This document shows, one piece after another, positions 8,677 to 18,829 of a DNA stretch of 64,000 bases. Under the pieces are notes generated by a model, which made no database searches, was not told the origin of the DNA, and saw only the letters and a list, made by a program, of their open reading frames with translations. The DNA is from Ignavibacteria bacterium (GTDB lineage Bacteria; Bacteroidota; Ignavibacteria; Kapaibacteriales; UBA2268), in contig JAERMQ010000003.1 in the NCBI GenBank assembly GCA_016844745.1, positions 62,001 to 126,000 of the forward strand, in the 5' to 3' direction. Numbering within the stretch: the first letter of the stretch is position 1; the number at the start of each line of letters is the position of its first letter. The translations under genes were made by a program, and so were the position numbers.

Positions 8677-10137
8677 CTAAATATTAAACCATGATTTGAT
8701 TGTTTCGTAATTACCTGAAAGGTTTTTATTATGAATAAATTCATTTGTTTTGCAGGAATAATTATAAAGTTTATCTAATTCGATAATGTTCTCGACTATA
8801 TATTTTATCGAACTGCAGATGAAATCAACTTCCTGGTCTGTATTTGTCGGATGAAAGGAGACTCTAACCCAGCCTGGCTTTTCAATCAAACAGCCACCGT
8901 CAATCGTGCAGGTTATTTTTTTTGATTTTTCCTTATCAACATTCAGGAGATAATGTCCATAAGTACCGGCGCATGAACACCCTCCCCGTGATTGAATACC
9001 AAATAAATCATTTAATAATTTTACAATCAGGTTATAATGTATATCTTCAATATAAAAAGAAATAATAGGAAGTCTTTCTTCAATATTATCAGCTAATATT
9101 TTTAGATTTGGGATGACTCTTAGCTTAGGAAATGCTATATTTAATATTTGAGATTCCCTTATTCTGATTTTTTCCACATCCATTTCTTCTTTTAATTTAA
9201 TTGCCAAAGCGGCTCGAATAGTTTGGAGGAAACCCGGTGTGCCGCCATCTTCGCGTGTTTCGATATCCTCGATAAAGCTGATTTCCCCCCAGGGATTCGT
9301 CCAATTCACCGTGCCGCCACCCGCCTGGTCGGGAGTCTTGTTATGATATAGGTTTGAATTAAATATTAGTACTCCGGATGCGCCCGGACCACCTAAAAAT
9401 TTATGAGGGGAAAAATAAATTGCATCCAATTTTGTGGTCTCATCTTCCGGGTGCATGTTAATATCAATATAAGGTGCTGATGCGGCAAAATCTACAAAAC
9501 AATACCCATCATATTTATGCATGATTTTTGCCATCTCATGATAATTTGTTTGAATACCCGTTACGTTTGAACAGGCTGTGAAGGCTCCGAACTTAAACTT
9601 TCTGTTCTTAAAAAGTTTCAATTTACTCTCAAGCTCATCAGTATTTATCAAACCCTGTTCATCAGGTTCAAGGTTTACAACATCAGCTAAGGTTACAAGC
9701 CATGAAGTATGATTCGAATGATGTTCCATGTGGGTTACAAACACAATAGGTTTATCATTTTCACTAAGTTCAATTTTATCCTGAATTTGTTCGGGTACCT
9801 TCAGCCCCAAAATTCTTTGCAGCTTGTTTACAGCTCCTGTCATACCGGTTCCTGAAGCAATCATGACATCATCTTTACCGGCGTTCACATGCTTTTTAAT
9901 AATGGATTGTGCCCAATGATACGCTACTGTCATTGTTTTACCGGTTACAGTAGAATCCGTATGTGTATTGCCGACAAATCCATAAAATTTATTCATTAAA
10001 ATTTCTTCTATCGGTTTGTAGAGTCTGCCGCTTGCCGTCCAATCAGAATAAATGATTTTTTTTGTTCCGAACGGAGACTCAAATTCCTGATTAATTCCAA
10101 TAATATTATCTCTATATTTTTTAAAATATTTTTCCAT
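8677..10137 (-). CDS. Class V aminotransferase / cysteine desulfurase-like protein
   Basis: A 486-residue PLP enzyme of the class V (NifS/CsdA-like) superfamily. The Schiff-base lysine is in YFSPHKFLGGPGASGVL, and the HMEHHSNHTSW and FVDFAASAPY segments match the fold. A cysteine-containing loop, SRGGCSCAGTYGH, sits where desulfurases carry their catalytic cysteine. It is longer than SufS (about 400). Because it is in an operon with a cysteine-synthase-like enzyme, a role in cysteine or persulfide chemistry is a reasonable inference, but an epimerase or lyase activity is also possible. It is the first gene of the two-gene unit. Confidence 0.8.
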   Translation of the reverse strand: MEKYFKKYRDNIIGINQEFESPFGTKKIIYSDWTASGRLYKPIEEILMNKFYGFVGNTHTDSTVTGKTMTVAYHWAQSIIKKHVNAGKDDVMIASGTGMTGAVNKLQRILGLKVPEQIQDKIELSENDKPIVFVTHMEHHSNHTSWLVTLADVVNLEPDEQGLINTDELESKLKLFKNRKFKFGAFTACSNVTGIQTNYHEMAKIMHKYDGYCFVDFAASAPYIDINMHPEDETTKLDAIYFSPHKFLGGPGASGVLIFNSNLYHNKTPDQAGGGTVNWTNPWGEISFIEDIETREDGGTPGFLQTIRAALAIKLKEEMDVEKIRIRESQILNIAFPKLRVIPNLKILADNIEERLPIISFYIEDIHYNLIVKLLNDLFGIQSRGGCSCAGTYGHYLLNVDKEKSKKITCTIDGGCLIEKPGWVRVSFHPTNTDQEVDFICSSIKYIVENIIELDKLYNYSCKTNEFIHNKNLSGNYETIKSWFNI

Positions 10138-10237
10138 TATCCTAATTTATTAAAATGAAAAACATTATACATTCTTCAAGAATTACAAAATTGTCAATTT
10201 TTTATGAATTAAATGAAAAATGAAGCAAATTCAGGTT

Positions 10238-10375
10238 TAAGAGTCTGTGGAAAAACTAATTATATGGAAGAATGTCATTCGTAAGCGAAGTGAAGAATCC
10301 AGTCCCAATGCCCCTTCTGGATTCTTCACTTCGCTTACGAATGACATTCTTCTTTACTTTTTCAACAGGCTCTTA
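10238..10375. repeat. MITE-like palindromic element, core family copy 2
   Basis: A 138-base element. Imperfect terminal inverted repeats of 18 bases (10238-10255 and 10358-10375; 16 of 18 match, TAAGAGTCTG... against ...CAGGCTCTTA) enclose a perfect 36-base inverted repeat (10267-10302 and 10317-10352) carrying the family core GTCATTCGTAAGCGAAGTG. No ORF inside. Structure fits a non-autonomous mobile element; no obvious target duplication was identified. Confidence 0.8.
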
Positions 10376-10450
10376 ATATTATTCATTTGGAACTAATTTT
10401 TATTTCTGTTAATTTAGTTTATTGGTATTGTTTCTACATTGATTTCTGAA

Positions 10451-13400
10451 ATGAAAAAATTTTTGATAATCGTATTCTTTATTTTTGGCGGATTTGATAC
10501 AATTGCTCAAAGCATTGTCGTTAGTGAGTATTTCAATTCCAATACGACGCCGCCATCGGGAGAATGGACAGAATTATTAGTCATTGAAGATAACATTTCC
10601 ATTGAAGGTTATGCCTTGAGAGATAACAACAGTCAGCTTTCCGGATGGATTGGCGGTATTGTTTTCAAAGGTTCCTTTTGGAGACATCTTCGGGCAGGTA
10701 CGATTATAGTTATCGAACATCGCGGCTATGAGGCTGTATCGGTTGATAAAAATTCCGGTTTTATCAGAATTGGCGCAGAAAATTCTGAATACTTTGAAAA
10801 GAAGTGCTGGTCTTGCAATAACATCAATTCCGATTGGTCGAACTTTGCAATGAGTATTTCTAAAGTAGCTGATATAGTAGAAATTATCGATTCGAACGGA
10901 AATCATATTCATTCACTAAGCCATACTCCAACTGCAATTGGTGACTATCTGGCAATCCAAAATTCAGGTTTACCGAATGTGAACCACAGTGCAAATATAC
11001 AATCATTCCAAAGTGTGAAAGTTGTTCCCGGGAGAAATATTCTAGCTTACAGAAGTGGCTCCGGCACTGGTGAAACAGATGCTTCCGGTGTAATGGTAAC
11101 AAAAGGAAATCCGAATATTAGTCCTGTTTATTTGAATGAAAATCAATTTCTTTGGCGAACACTTAGGCAACCATCGTGGAATAATCCAGGTCTTTCAGCA
11201 AATATTAAAACAAAATCAATTGAACTTTCCTGGAATAAAATAACTGACCCTTTTCCTGATGATTCTGTTCAAGGATATATGATTGTTAGAATACATACAG
11301 GGCAAATCCAATCTGCAAATCCACCTATTGACGGTATTATGTATAATGCCGGTGATTACTTCGATGACGGCGAAGTTGTAGCCTCCTTGCAATCGACAAA
11401 TACTACAAATTATATTGATAATTTTGAATTGAAATGCGGGGATGATTTTACTTATAGAATTTTTGCATTCAGATATTACGGAACAGATGCGAATCCTGCT
11501 TCTGCTCATGGTCGTTCATTTAATGAGGTTAATTTTACAAGTTGCAGGATATTTAAAGAAAAGCCAAAAGAGCCGGTTTTATCGAACGTTTCAGGGAAAT
11601 TGAAATTTTGCAATGGAGAAAGTGCTGAGATTAGGATTGATTCAGCAGTTGGTAGCCGTTATGTTTATGAGTTATATTGCAATTCAAATATGGTGATTAG
11701 AACTTTTCAAAGAACATTATTCGTTAAGAATCAAGGTTCATATCAATTGATAGTAGTGGATACATCAAACGGCTGTGAGTCATATTCTCAGGCTGTCAAT
11801 ATTGAATTTATTCCTAAACCGGATAAACAAATATATGTTGAAGGTAAAAAGATATCTGTAGATACGGTTATTCGAATTTGTAAAGGAGATTCAATAAATC
11901 TAATTGCCTCTCAGGCTGACAGCTATGAATGGTTCATGGATAATAAGAAAATCCAAAATACATCTGCTTCCATTTTTGTTGCAAAAGAAGGGAATTACCT
12001 TGTTCAGACAAGCAATGGAAATTTATGCTATGATACTTCATTTTCAGTTATTTTGAAATATATTGATTTAAATTTTAAAACCAGTGCGGATTCATTGTAC
12101 TTTGCAGCTAAGCCCGGTGAGATTGATATTGAAAAACAATTCTATTTAATCAATGATTCTTTTGATACAATGTTGATTGAGGAGAGCCAGGTTTCTCAGT
12201 TTTTTTCTTTGAAATCGCCATCAGTCCCAGTATTCATCAAACCCAAAGATTCAATTCCTTTTAAAATCATTTTCTCAAATACAACCACCGGAAAATATTC
12301 AGGAACCTTGATAATTAAGACTCAATGCGGTATTTCAAAGGAAATAAAATTGTATGCAGAGAAGTCTGAGGATATAATTGGTGCAACTCCAATAAATTTT
12401 AATTTTGGATTAATTCCAGCATGCATGGGCAATACAGGTAATATTTCAATTACATTCACAAATAAATCATCAGTGGTTATAAAACTTTTTCAGCCAAAAG
12501 TCAATCCTCCGTATCATGTGATTTCCGGCGGATTCCCATTAAATTTATCTCCGGGAAAAAATCTTGAAGTAAGTGTAGAAACATCATCACAACAGGAGGG
12601 AATTTTTATTGATACATTAAAAGCAACATTTCAAATTTTTGATTCTTTGATTTCAGATATTGAGATACCCATTCAATGCGAGTTTGCAAAACCAAAACTA
12701 AATTACGAAAGAGAGGTTGATGTTGGTGAGATAAACGAATGTGAGGAGATTGGTTACAAAGATAATGAGGTAACAAACATTGGTAAAATACCTGTTACAC
12801 TAATTGATATGAAATACGATGCAAGATTGAACTATTCAAATCTACCGTTGACATTGTTACCCGGAGAATCAAAATATTTGAAATTATCTGTTAAACCTGA
12901 TACAGATGGAAAATTTACTTATACTTCCAAACTAATCATTCAGCCTTGTTCCGATACAATTTCGATAGAATTAATTGGAAAAAAATCAGGCATCGTTTTC
13001 TCTATATCAAAGGATACTATTGATTTCGGAAATGTAATTTTCTGCAATAAATCCTATGTAGTTTTAGATTCATTTTTCATTTCTTTCTCAGGTACTCCGC
13101 AACAGCAGCCATCTATTAAAGATTTGAAGATATCTGAACCTTTTACAACCGATTTGAAAGAATGGCAAAATTTATTATTCAACAACAAAATCAAAATCAG
13201 TTTATCAGATTGTCAGGATAGCTCCTATACTGGGGAATTAGACATGGTGTTATCCCCGTGTGATATTTCAAAGAAAATTATTCTGAAAGCAAATAAAAAA
13301 TCTTTCTCTTACTATATTAATAACCAAGTATTGAATTTTGGTCGAATCCTTGCACCGGGACAGGCTTCCGACACAATTCAACTAAAAAATACCGGCAGTT

Positions 13401-14302
13401 CGGAAATTAATATTTTCGATATTGTGAGTTTGTCTTCTCCATTTAAATGTAAAAATATCTTCCCGATAAGGATTAAACCTGGTTCTACTGAATTTCTTAT
13501 TATTTCATTTGATGGGAGTAATGAATATTACGATTCTATTTTTGCAAGTATAATTATTACAGAACCATGTCAACAAAGCATAGGACTAACACTTATAGCC
13601 AGGGCTGATGATTTCCGAAATAATTTTGCGTATGCAATTCTTCCGGACACAATAAAGATAATGCCGGGTAATAATTTCGAAATTCCGGTAATCATCGAGC
13701 CAGGCAGGAATTTTTCATTTACGAAATACATTATCAATAGAGCAGAAATTCGCCTTCGAATGCATCAATCAATATTTCAAATTGATTCTATGAACAATGC
13801 CGGGATAGTATCCAAGACACTCGATAATATAACACTTTCAACTAATCTAACGTCAGATGGTAATTTCATTTCAAAGATTTATTGCACAGCTTATATAGGG
13901 GACAGGAATGAAACTGAGATTGCTTTTGATACCATTGACTTTCATTCGGAAATACCGGTTTCCTTTGAGCTTCGAAATGGAGTTATTAGGTTGGATAGTG
14001 TTTGCTTTTTGAAAAATCGTATATTGAAAACAATCCGTAAGGCTGTATCTATGCAGCTATTGGAGGGTGAACTTTTTTCAGATGATTTCTATCTGAATGT
14101 TAGTATATTAAATAATGAATTTCTAACAATCAGGGTATTCGATATCAATGGTTTTATTATTGAAAGAGTGTTTTCAGGTGAGTTGAATGTCGGAAAGCAT
14201 GATTTCACGATAAAAACCTCAAACTATTCTTCAGGATTATATTTTATTTTACTCCAAAGCAAACAGGGAACTGAATATAGAAAATTTATCCTTCAAAAAT
14301 AA
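10451..14302 (+). CDS. Secreted multi-domain protein with type IX secretion sorting domain
   Basis: A 1283-residue exported protein. The signal peptide MKKFLIIVFFIFGGFDTIAQ is followed by a lamin-tail-like domain (about 21-150; VVSEYFNSNTTPPSGEWTE), a fibronectin-like region, Ig-like parts (about 360-530), and then several ASPM/SPD-2/Hydin-like beta repeats with motifs FNFGLIPACMGNTG, IDFGNVIFC and LNFGRILAPGQASD. The last about 75 residues form a type A Por sorting domain (RVFDINGFII, GKHDFTIKTSNYSSGLYF, ending KFILQK). Such proteins cross the outer membrane by the type IX system and stay attached to the surface. I use the ATG at 10451; an in-frame TTG four codons earlier would precede the signal peptide. 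Confidence 0.85.
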   Translation: MKKFLIIVFFIFGGFDTIAQSIVVSEYFNSNTTPPSGEWTELLVIEDNISIEGYALRDNNSQLSGWIGGIVFKGSFWRHLRAGTIIVIEHRGYEAVSVDKNSGFIRIGAENSEYFEKKCWSCNNINSDWSNFAMSISKVADIVEIIDSNGNHIHSLSHTPTAIGDYLAIQNSGLPNVNHSANIQSFQSVKVVPGRNILAYRSGSGTGETDASGVMVTKGNPNISPVYLNENQFLWRTLRQPSWNNPGLSANIKTKSIELSWNKITDPFPDDSVQGYMIVRIHTGQIQSANPPIDGIMYNAGDYFDDGEVVASLQSTNTTNYIDNFELKCGDDFTYRIFAFRYYGTDANPASAHGRSFNEVNFTSCRIFKEKPKEPVLSNVSGKLKFCNGESAEIRIDSAVGSRYVYELYCNSNMVIRTFQRTLFVKNQGSYQLIVVDTSNGCESYSQAVNIEFIPKPDKQIYVEGKKISVDTVIRICKGDSINLIASQADSYEWFMDNKKIQNTSASIFVAKEGNYLVQTSNGNLCYDTSFSVILKYIDLNFKTSADSLYFAAKPGEIDIEKQFYLINDSFDTMLIEESQVSQFFSLKSPSVPVFIKPKDSIPFKIIFSNTTTGKYSGTLIIKTQCGISKEIKLYAEKSEDIIGATPINFNFGLIPACMGNTGNISITFTNKSSVVIKLFQPKVNPPYHVISGGFPLNLSPGKNLEVSVETSSQQEGIFIDTLKATFQIFDSLISDIEIPIQCEFAKPKLNYEREVDVGEINECEEIGYKDNEVTNIGKIPVTLIDMKYDARLNYSNLPLTLLPGESKYLKLSVKPDTDGKFTYTSKLIIQPCSDTISIELIGKKSGIVFSISKDTIDFGNVIFCNKSYVVLDSFFISFSGTPQQQPSIKDLKISEPFTTDLKEWQNLLFNNKIKISLSDCQDSSYTGELDMVLSPCDISKKIILKANKKSFSYYINNQVLNFGRILAPGQASDTIQLKNTGSSEINIFDIVSLSSPFKCKNIFPIRIKPGSTEFLIISFDGSNEYYDSIFASIIITEPCQQSIGLTLIARADDFRNNFAYAILPDTIKIMPGNNFEIPVIIEPGRNFSFTKYIINRAEIRLRMHQSIFQIDSMNNAGIVSKTLDNITLSTNLTSDGNFISKIYCTAYIGDRNETEIAFDTIDFHSEIPVSFELRNGVIRLDSVCFLKNRILKTIRKAVSMQLLEGELFSDDFYLNVSILNNEFLTIRVFDINGFIIERVFSGELNVGKHDFTIKTSNYSSGLYFILLQSKQGTEYRKFILQK

Positions 14303-14364
14303 AATTCTCCAATGTTATTGCTTCTTATTCGTCATAAAGTTTGAATAATTAATGAGGTTAAAAA

Positions 14365-14751
14365 ATGAGTTATTATTTTTCTAAAATATTGGATACCGAT
14401 TTCGATAAAACCATAGAACTTGTAACAGAAGCATTGAAAAATGAGGGTTTTGGAATTATGACCGAAATCGACGTAAAGCAAACCTTCAAGGTTAAATTGG
14501 ATGTAGATTTCAAAAAATACCGGATTTTAGGCGCTTGTCATCCGCCATCAGCACTAAAAGCCTTAACATTTGAGGATAAAATCGGCACTATGCTCCCATG
14601 CAACGTAATCGTTCAGGAATTAGCTCCCAATAAAACAGAGGTTGCCGCAATCGACCCAATTGCTTCTATGCAGGCAGTTCAAAATCCGGCTCTGGGGGAA
14701 GTTGCGCTATTCGTTCAATCTAAATTAAAATCCGTAATCGATAGTTTGTAA
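14365..14751 (+). CDS. DUF302 family protein
   Basis: A 128-residue protein matching the DUF302 fold: DFDKTIELVTEALKNEGFGI, then TEIDVKQTFKVKLD, KYRILGACHPPSALKAL and a C-terminal PNKTEVAAIDP region. The function of the family is unknown; it is often found near redox or heavy-metal genes. No signal peptide is visible, so it is probably cytoplasmic. It ends one base before the LOG-family gene, so the two are likely co-transcribed. Confidence 0.88.
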   Translation: MSYYFSKILDTDFDKTIELVTEALKNEGFGIMTEIDVKQTFKVKLDVDFKKYRILGACHPPSALKALTFEDKIGTMLPCNVIVQELAPNKTEVAAIDPIASMQAVQNPALGEVALFVQSKLKSVIDSL

Positions 14752-14752
14752 T

Positions 14753-15343
14753 ATGATGACCAAACGCAAAACTGTAACTGTTTTCTGCGCTTCGAGCGAG
14801 GAAGCAACGGGAGTCTATTACACCGAAGCAGAAAAATTCGGCAGAATGTTAGCTGAAAATAATTATGAAATCATATATGGCGGTGGGAAATCGGGATTGA
14901 TGGGAAGTCTTGCGAATGGCGCTTTAGCTGCGGGTGGGCGTGTTATCGGAGTCATCCCGAAATTTATGAAAGAGCTAAACCTCGGTCATGAAACCGTTAC
15001 CCATCTGATTGTAGCTGATGATATAAAGAAACGTCAATCATTAATGATGAGGAATACTGACATAATCGTTGCGCTACCTGGCGGATGCGGCACTCTCTAC
15101 GAGCTTATAGAAGCAATCACACTCAAATTCCTCGGCTTGCTGCCATTGCCTATTTTGATAATAAACGTGAATGGATATTTCAATAAATTTGTTGATACTC
15201 TGGAACATGCCGTTTATGAGAAATTTATGAAGAATGGTTCTTCCAATCTCTGGAAAGTGTTGCCGGATGCGGATTCTGCTATGGAGGAAATCCGGCTTGT
15301 AAATCATACTTTTGAACCAATTCTGATGCCTGTATTAAATTGA
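14753..15343 (+). CDS. LOG-family protein (TIGR00730; Rossmann nucleotide-binding)
   Basis: A 196-residue LOG/TIGR00730 protein. It shows the nucleotide-binding GGGKSGLMG and the family signature PGGCGTLYEL. Plant and bacterial homologues release cytokinin bases or hydrolyse nucleoside monophosphates at the ribose-phosphate bond, and the catalytic glutamate of the signature is present. Physiological substrate in this bacterium is unknown. Two ATG codons are adjacent at the start; the second is equally likely. It follows DUF302 and precedes the glycosyltransferase gene by 19 bases. Confidence 0.9.
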   Translation: MMTKRKTVTVFCASSEEATGVYYTEAEKFGRMLAENNYEIIYGGGKSGLMGSLANGALAAGGRVIGVIPKFMKELNLGHETVTHLIVADDIKKRQSLMMRNTDIIVALPGGCGTLYELIEAITLKFLGLLPLPILIINVNGYFNKFVDTLEHAVYEKFMKNGSSNLWKVLPDADSAMEEIRLVNHTFEPILMPVLN

Positions 15344-15362
15344 TGAATTTATAATTTTTGAA

Positions 15363-17315
15363 ATGATTCGAGATTATATCCCCGTTCGCTTCAAACAATC
15401 ATGGCTGGGACAGCTTCTCTATAAAATTTATTTAAACTTCAAAACTCATATCTTACGTAGCATTATTGTTAATTGCGAATGTTGCGAAATATTTCCCGAT
15501 AGTATGGAAGTATCCGGCTGGATTGCAACGATACATGATATCTCGCGCATTGATATTCTACTCGATGGTAAAATAGTGGGTGTAGCGAGATTCAATCTAC
15601 CTCGTTTTGATGTTTCCGAATTCATATCATTCCGTCAAAACAAAAATAATTTCGGCTTTTTTTTTAATACGAAACTTCCTTTCACACTTGATATATCCGA
15701 TGCCAGGCGCAATATTGAAATCATTATTATAACAAAAAAACATGTAAAAAAAGTTTCAATTAATAATGTAAAAAATCTCTATCAGAAATGGATAGAAAAA
15801 AATGAGACGGATTCATTAGAACTCGATAGACAGAAGAAATTTGAATTAAAAAAATCTCATAGTATTGGAGTTGTGATAATCGGCACCGACAATGAAAAAA
15901 TAAGGCTTACAACAGAATCCATTGAATGTCAAACATATAGTAATTGGAATATTATCAATCCATTCGAATGTGATTATATTACATTTATTTATGAAGGTGA
16001 TAGTTTTGCACCTTTTGCTTTCTTCGAAATGGTAAGAGCCATAGCGGAATTTCGGAATCCTGATTTCTTATATTCAGATGAAGATAAATTTGATGAATCC
16101 ATGAAATTCCGCATAGAACCATATTTCAAGCCGGATTTCAGTCCCGATACTTTAAGAAGTATGGATTATATCAGGAACTCGGTTTTTTTTAGTAAGAAAA
16201 TAATTTCCCTTTACCAAACTCTGCATCCGGAGCTGAATTTAAATAATTCTGAAGATTTATTTCTTTATGGTTTAATTCTTTTTGCTTCGGAAAATTCTAA
16301 TAAAATTGTTCATATTCCTAAAATATTATATCATAAATCCTGTAATATCTTTTATGAGAATTACTCCGAAAGAGCTTTGAAAGCACTCGCCGAACATTGC
16401 AAGAGAACTGGCATAGATGCTATTCCCGAACCCGGATTAATTAATCATACTTTCAATCTTAGATATTCCTTTGACCATTCAAATAAAATTTCAATAATAA
16501 TTCCGAATAAAGATAATGTTGATGAATTGAAGTCCTGCATTGAATCCATCAAAATAAAATCAAGCTATGAAAATTACGAAATTATTATAATTGAGAATGG
16601 GAGCCTACTGCCCGAGACTTTCCAATATTATTATGAATTGACAAAACTCGAAAATATCAAGGTATTAAAATGGGAAAAACCATTTAACTATCCTGCTATC
16701 AACAATTTTGCTGCAGGGATTGCTGAAGGTTCCCTTCTATTATTTTTAAATAATGATACGGAAGTTATCTCGAATGATTGGCTTGAACGTATGGCAGAAC
16801 ATGCTTTGAGGTATGAAATAGGTGCAGTCGGAGCAAAGTTATATTATTCCGACGATTCAATACAACATGGTGGAGTAATTCTTGGAGTAGGACTTCTAGC
16901 TGCCGGTCATGCCCATAAAGGCTTCACTCGAACAGATGATGGTTATTTCGGACGATTGAAGATTGTGCTAAATCTAAGCGCTGTTACAGGCGCATGCCTA
17001 ATGACTCGAAAAGATTTATACCTCGAAAATGAGGGATTTGATGAGCGGTTCGCCGTAGGTCTTAACGACATCGATTATTGTTTAAGACTCCGCAATAAAG
17101 GACTACAAATCATCTGGACTCCTTATGCCGAACTTTATCACAAAGAATCCATAACACGTGGCGTACCGGATACAAGCGAAAAAAAGAAGCAATGGATGAA
17201 CGAAGTAAATTTATTCAGAAATAAGTGGAAGGAAATACTTGAGAAAGGTGACCCATTCTACAATGTCAATTTAACTTTACACAGAGAGAACTTCTGGATA
17301 AAATATGAACAATAG
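15363..17315 (+). CDS. Family 2 glycosyltransferase (two GT-A-like domains)
   Basis: A 650-residue cytoplasmic or membrane-associated glycosyltransferase. Residues 1-160 are an N-terminal extension. A first GT2-like domain (about 165-370) is degenerate: it lacks a clear DxD but keeps YSDEDKFDE and PYFKPDFSPDTL, typical of rhamnan/O-antigen transferases. The second domain (about 375-640) is complete: SIIIPNKDN, LFLNNDTEV (the DxD-like motif), GAVGAKLYY, LSAVTGACLMTRKDLY and GLNDIDYCLRLR. Likely adds a sugar to a surface polysaccharide or lipid-linked glycan. No other polysaccharide genes are adjacent. Confidence 0.85.
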   Translation: MIRDYIPVRFKQSWLGQLLYKIYLNFKTHILRSIIVNCECCEIFPDSMEVSGWIATIHDISRIDILLDGKIVGVARFNLPRFDVSEFISFRQNKNNFGFFFNTKLPFTLDISDARRNIEIIIITKKHVKKVSINNVKNLYQKWIEKNETDSLELDRQKKFELKKSHSIGVVIIGTDNEKIRLTTESIECQTYSNWNIINPFECDYITFIYEGDSFAPFAFFEMVRAIAEFRNPDFLYSDEDKFDESMKFRIEPYFKPDFSPDTLRSMDYIRNSVFFSKKIISLYQTLHPELNLNNSEDLFLYGLILFASENSNKIVHIPKILYHKSCNIFYENYSERALKALAEHCKRTGIDAIPEPGLINHTFNLRYSFDHSNKISIIIPNKDNVDELKSCIESIKIKSSYENYEIIIIENGSLLPETFQYYYELTKLENIKVLKWEKPFNYPAINNFAAGIAEGSLLLFLNNDTEVISNDWLERMAEHALRYEIGAVGAKLYYSDDSIQHGGVILGVGLLAAGHAHKGFTRTDDGYFGRLKIVLNLSAVTGACLMTRKDLYLENEGFDERFAVGLNDIDYCLRLRNKGLQIIWTPYAELYHKESITRGVPDTSEKKKQWMNEVNLFRNKWKEILEKGDPFYNVNLTLHRENFWIKYEQ

Positions 17316-17374
17316 TTAGTTAATTCATATTTAAAATTTACTTAACTTTCTTGTTAAAATTATCAATAAAACAA

Positions 17375-17460
17375 GAAGAATGTCATTCGTAAGCGAAGTG
17401 AAGAATCCTGTCCCAATACGGCAACTGGATTCTTCACTTTGTTTACGAATGACATCCTTC
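17375..17460. repeat. Core palindrome repeat, copy 3
   Basis: Arms 17375-17408 and 17427-17460 (34 bases, a few mismatches) with core GTCATTCGTAAGCGAAGTG, the same subtype as the copy at 10238. Flanking A/T sequence extends the symmetry weakly. It sits between convergent genes. Confidence 0.88.
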
Positions 17461-17502
17461 TCAATAATTGTAATAATTAACAATTAGGATGAATAACTGA
17501 AT

Positions 17503-18795
17503 CTACATTTTAAATCGAATTGCCCTTAATGGACGCACACGAGACGCAATAAGAGCCGGTACTGCCGAAGCAGCAATTGTAAGCAAAATCGAAATTCCTG
17601 CTACCAATTCGAAATGCCATAATGAGAATTTTATCGGCAGAGAATCCAGATAATATATTTCACCACGGAGTTTTATAAATTCAAATGTATTCTGCAGCCA
17701 CCCGAAAGTGAATGCCAAAGCGCATCCGGAAAGCGAACCAGTGATTCCAATTTTTAGTCCCTGCGTAATGAACGAGAATAGAATTGTCCGGCTTTTCATC
17801 CCGAGACTGCTCAGAATACCTATGAAATGGGTCTTTTCTACAACAGTAATAAGTAAAGTTGTGATAATATTGAAGACTGCCACTATGCTAATCAGCCCAA
17901 GAACGAGGGGAATCGGTTCTTTCTGTAAATCGATCCAGGAGAATATAGCCCTGTGTAGCTCGAATACGCTAAAGCAAACATAAGGGTAACCCATCTGTTT
18001 CTGAATTGCTTCTCCAACTTTATCAGCCTGGTTCAAATCCTTCAAAATTATTTCAATTGATGTTGAAGCATTTTTAGGTAATGAAAAAAAGTTTGTTGCT
18101 GTTTGAAATGGTATGAACACTACTGTTTCGTCATATTGTACCATACCGGTTTTATAAATGCCGGTAATTTTGAATTTATCTATTTGTGGTTCGGGAATAT
18201 TTTCTATAGTTTCCTTTTTCAAAGTATAGATTACAAGCGAATCACCAAGCTCTGCATCAATTCGTAAAGCAAGCTTTTCACTGATTATTACTGAATAGGT
18301 GCTATCTTCCGGGGAGAAAGTTTTGCCCTTGATAATAGTTTTACTAATACCCGTTATATCAGTATTTATCAATTTGCTGGAAGTTCTTGTATAATAATTT
18401 GATGACTTTTGGTTGTTGTTACCAGGTTGCATCTGGCTACTCAGGCTTCTAATCAAGATACCTTCAACGGATTTTCCTCTGCGCAGTAATCCTTCCCTTT
18501 CAATTAGAGGTGCTGCAGCAGACACTTCCGGGAAATAATTTTTGATGTAATCGATTGTTTGATTCCAATCATTTATTAGTTTTCTATTGAAGGTACGGAG
18601 TGATACATGGGATGTAAATTTAACGGCAGTTTCGCGTAGTTTTTTGTCGAAACCGTCCAATACAGAAAGGGAAATAATAAGAGCCATCGAGCCAAGCATT
18701 ACAGAGAAAAAGGAAACTGCACGTGCAAAACTTAAAAAGATGCGGCTTTTCGTGCCTGTTGCCAAACGGTTAGATATAAATCTTATTAGATTCAA
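17503..18795 (-). CDS. LolC/LolE/FtsX-type ABC transporter permease
   Basis: About 430 residues with MacB/FtsX topology. A first membrane helix (SFFSVMLGSMALIISLSVL) is followed by a periplasmic domain of about 220 residues and three C-terminal helices (LVLGLISIVAVFNIITTLL, then FITQGLKIGITGSLSG, then the final pair before ALIASRVRPLRAI). The GILSSLGMKSRTI segment and the final RPLRAIR are typical of lipoprotein-releasing permeases. The open frame reaches 18900, but only a TTG is there, inside the CHAD gene. I favour the TTG at 18795, just before LNLIRFISNRL where relatives begin. No ATPase gene is adjacent. Confidence 0.82.
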   Translation of the reverse strand: MNLIRFISNRLATGTKSRIFLSFARAVSFFSVMLGSMALIISLSVLDGFDKKLRETAVKFTSHVSLRTFNRKLINDWNQTIDYIKNYFPEVSAAAPLIEREGLLRRGKSVEGILIRSLSSQMQPGNNNQKSSNYYTRTSSKLINTDITGISKTIIKGKTFSPEDSTYSVIISEKLALRIDAELGDSLVIYTLKKETIENIPEPQIDKFKITGIYKTGMVQYDETVVFIPFQTATNFFSLPKNASTSIEIILKDLNQADKVGEAIQKQMGYPYVCFSVFELHRAIFSWIDLQKEPIPLVLGLISIVAVFNIITTLLITVVEKTHFIGILSSLGMKSRTILFSFITQGLKIGITGSLSGCALAFTFGWLQNTFEFIKLRGEIYYLDSLPIKFSLWHFELVAGISILLTIAASAVPALIASRVRPLRAIRFKM

Positions 18796-18829
18796 ATTGA
18801 TTACATTATTTTCTTTGTTATTGTTCAAA

